The notes under the pieces: model-generated
Told to the model about the DNA's origin: nothing
Database searches by the model: none
Seen by the model: only the letters and a program-made list of their open reading frames with translations
Translations under genes and position numbers: made by a program
Shown here: in pieces, positions 52,799 through 53,673 of the stretch
How positions within the stretch are numbered: the first letter of the stretch is position 1
Layout: each line of letters opens with the position of its first letter
Source: Pirellulaceae bacterium
GTDB lineage: Bacteria > Planctomycetota > Planctomycetia > Pirellulales > Pirellulaceae
Assembly: GCA_022448645.1 (NCBI GenBank)
Contig: JAKVBZ010000007.1
Coordinates: forward strand, 1 to 53,673
Length of the DNA: 53,673 nt
Direction: 5' to 3'

Positions 52799-53101
52799 AA
52801 AGATCTTCCCGAATGAACATGCCAACGATCCTCGACCACGCCCTAGCCTAAATCATTGAGTTGGGTGAAGAAATCTAAGAAAACTTAACATCTAAACCGT
52901 ATTGGAAGGTTGCAGACCCCCACGAACAAAATCCGGGGGCCTTTCTAGTGGTTATTTCGAGTCCGATGTTTACAATTTTGTTGTCAAGTTTTGCAAATTC
53001 ATAAAATTTCCGGACTGGAGTCTCCAGCCTCAGTGGAAATTACTGCGAAAACTATATTCCCACAGCGATTTTAACAGCCTTGTATCGCAATTTTTCTCGC
53101 T
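52753..53101. other. Gap between MoxR and DUF58 genes
   Basis: The first 46 bp are the tandem repeat. The rest is AT-rich with no gene. A CCCCC / GGGGG pair at 52916-52940 followed by CCTTTC could form a weak hairpin. The promoter of the DUF58 gene may lie here. Confidence 0.4.
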
Positions 53102-53673
53102 ATGCTTGCTCGTGACATCATACGACGCGTTCGCGAAATCCAAGTTCGCACAGGTCGCCAAGTGGCAGATGTGTTGGCTGGCCAGTACGTATCGGTATTC
53201 AAAGGAAGAGGCATCGAATTTGACGAAGTCCGTCCTTATATTCCAGGTGATGATGTCCGCACGATCGATTGGAATGTAACTGCCCGTATGGGGGAACCAT
53301 TCGTTAAACGGTACGTCGAAGAACGCCAGCTGACGCTCATGTTGCTGGCCGATATTTCGGCCTCTCAGGATTTTGGTTCGGCCAGCCGGTCGAAACGTGA
53401 AGCTACCGCCGAACTATGTGCGCTGTTGGCATTTTCTGCTATTCACAATGACGACAAAGTCGGTTTGACACTCTTTCACGGTGGCATCGAACAGTATATT
53501 CCAGCACGAAAAGGCCAAAAGCATGCGCTGCGTGTTGTCCGTGAAGTGCTTACCCATGGTACCGGACAAACCCCCGAGGAACAAAAACAGGCGCACGCGA
53601 TCCGAAGACGCTGGCGATGGTTGCCATTTGGACGGCGGCGCGCCTGGTGGAGGACTGGGCGGCAGGCGACAAA
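53102..53673 (+). CDS. DUF58 domain protein (partial, cut by window end)
   Basis: The first 190 codons of a DUF58 protein, a soluble vWA-related domain usually found with MoxR. Blocks seen: MLARDIIRRVREIQVRTGRQ, VFKGRGIEFDEVRPYIPGDD, VRTIDWNVTARMGEPFVKRY and LTLMLLADISASQDFGS, the last a MIDAS-like DxSxS. Up to about residue 165 it fits the family well. The last ~25 codons (RRRWRWLPFGRRRAWW) do not, while another frame there reads more like protein, so a frameshift or assembly junction near 53595 is possible. The start lacks a clear ribosome site. Confidence 0.85.
   Translation, partial: MLARDIIRRVREIQVRTGRQVADVLAGQYVSVFKGRGIEFDEVRPYIPGDDVRTIDWNVTARMGEPFVKRYVEERQLTLMLLADISASQDFGSASRSKREATAELCALLAFSAIHNDDKVGLTLFHGGIEQYIPARKGQKHALRVVREVLTHGTGQTPEEQKQAHAIRRRWRWLPFGRRRAWWRTGRQAT

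Noticed and set aside
52916..52940. CCCCC / GGGGG pair as a terminator after the MoxR gene
   Set aside because: The stem is only five base pairs with a 13-base loop and there is no clean T-run.

Overview
The window looks like a chromosomal segment of a planctomycete (Planctomycetota, probably Pirellulales). The clues are a PEP-CTERM protein, DUF1501 proteins, Cys-type sulfatases beside a Gfo/Idh/MocA oxidoreductase, membrane proteins ending in TPR repeats, a moderate GC content, and a KDO/LPS gene (kdsB) next to pyrG. This assignment rests on gene content only. I recognised no rRNA, tRNA, CRISPR array or intact insertion sequence.

Left part (1-18.8 kb): surface and glycan functions. A PEP-CTERM gene is followed by a perfect palindrome and a strong intrinsic terminator. 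Next come a TPR-tailed GT-C-like membrane protein and a convergent PilZ protein with a zinc-ribbon-like head. A tight three-gene cassette follows at 4376-7612: a 59-aa YLDPxTGS mini-protein, a two-domain SAM methyltransferase and a membrane alkaline-phosphatase-superfamily protein. Behind it lies a relic of an ABC exporter ATPase. A tungsten-type aldehyde:ferredoxin oxidoreductase with a MoaD-like sulfur carrier comes next. A GT1 glycosyltransferase, a YfhO-like membrane protein and two tandem TMTC-like TPR proteins complete this part.

Centre (18.8-36 kb): a DUF1501 gene; a 5'-truncated DUF1501 relic beside a csrA gene with an unusual internal insertion; two small DNA-binding-type genes behind a promoter with an operator-like palindrome; a YceH/PHP-hydrolase pair; a BASS transporter; and a leftward operon of sulfatase-like protein, small membrane protein, SSS symporter and Ldh2-type dehydrogenase. 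Phospholipid genes (PlsC-like and CdsA-like), a gluzincin-like peptidase and a ClC channel gene broken by a one-base frameshift follow.

Right part (36-53.7 kb): a leftward block of Gfo/Idh/MocA oxidoreductase, sulfatase, PhyH dioxygenase, ABC-F ATPase and HhH-GPD DNA glycosylase. A 128-bp MITE-like inverted-repeat element sits between the sulfatase and the PhyH gene. Divergent from the block are a putative glycoside hydrolase and an SSS symporter. The end is housekeeping: DUF1844, pyrG, kdsB, glmS, moxR and a DUF58 gene cut by the window edge.

The most promising undescribed system is the YLDPxTGS / methyltransferase / membrane phosphatase-superfamily cassette. Its three genes are spaced or overlapped so tightly that they probably act together at the membrane on an envelope glycan or lipid.
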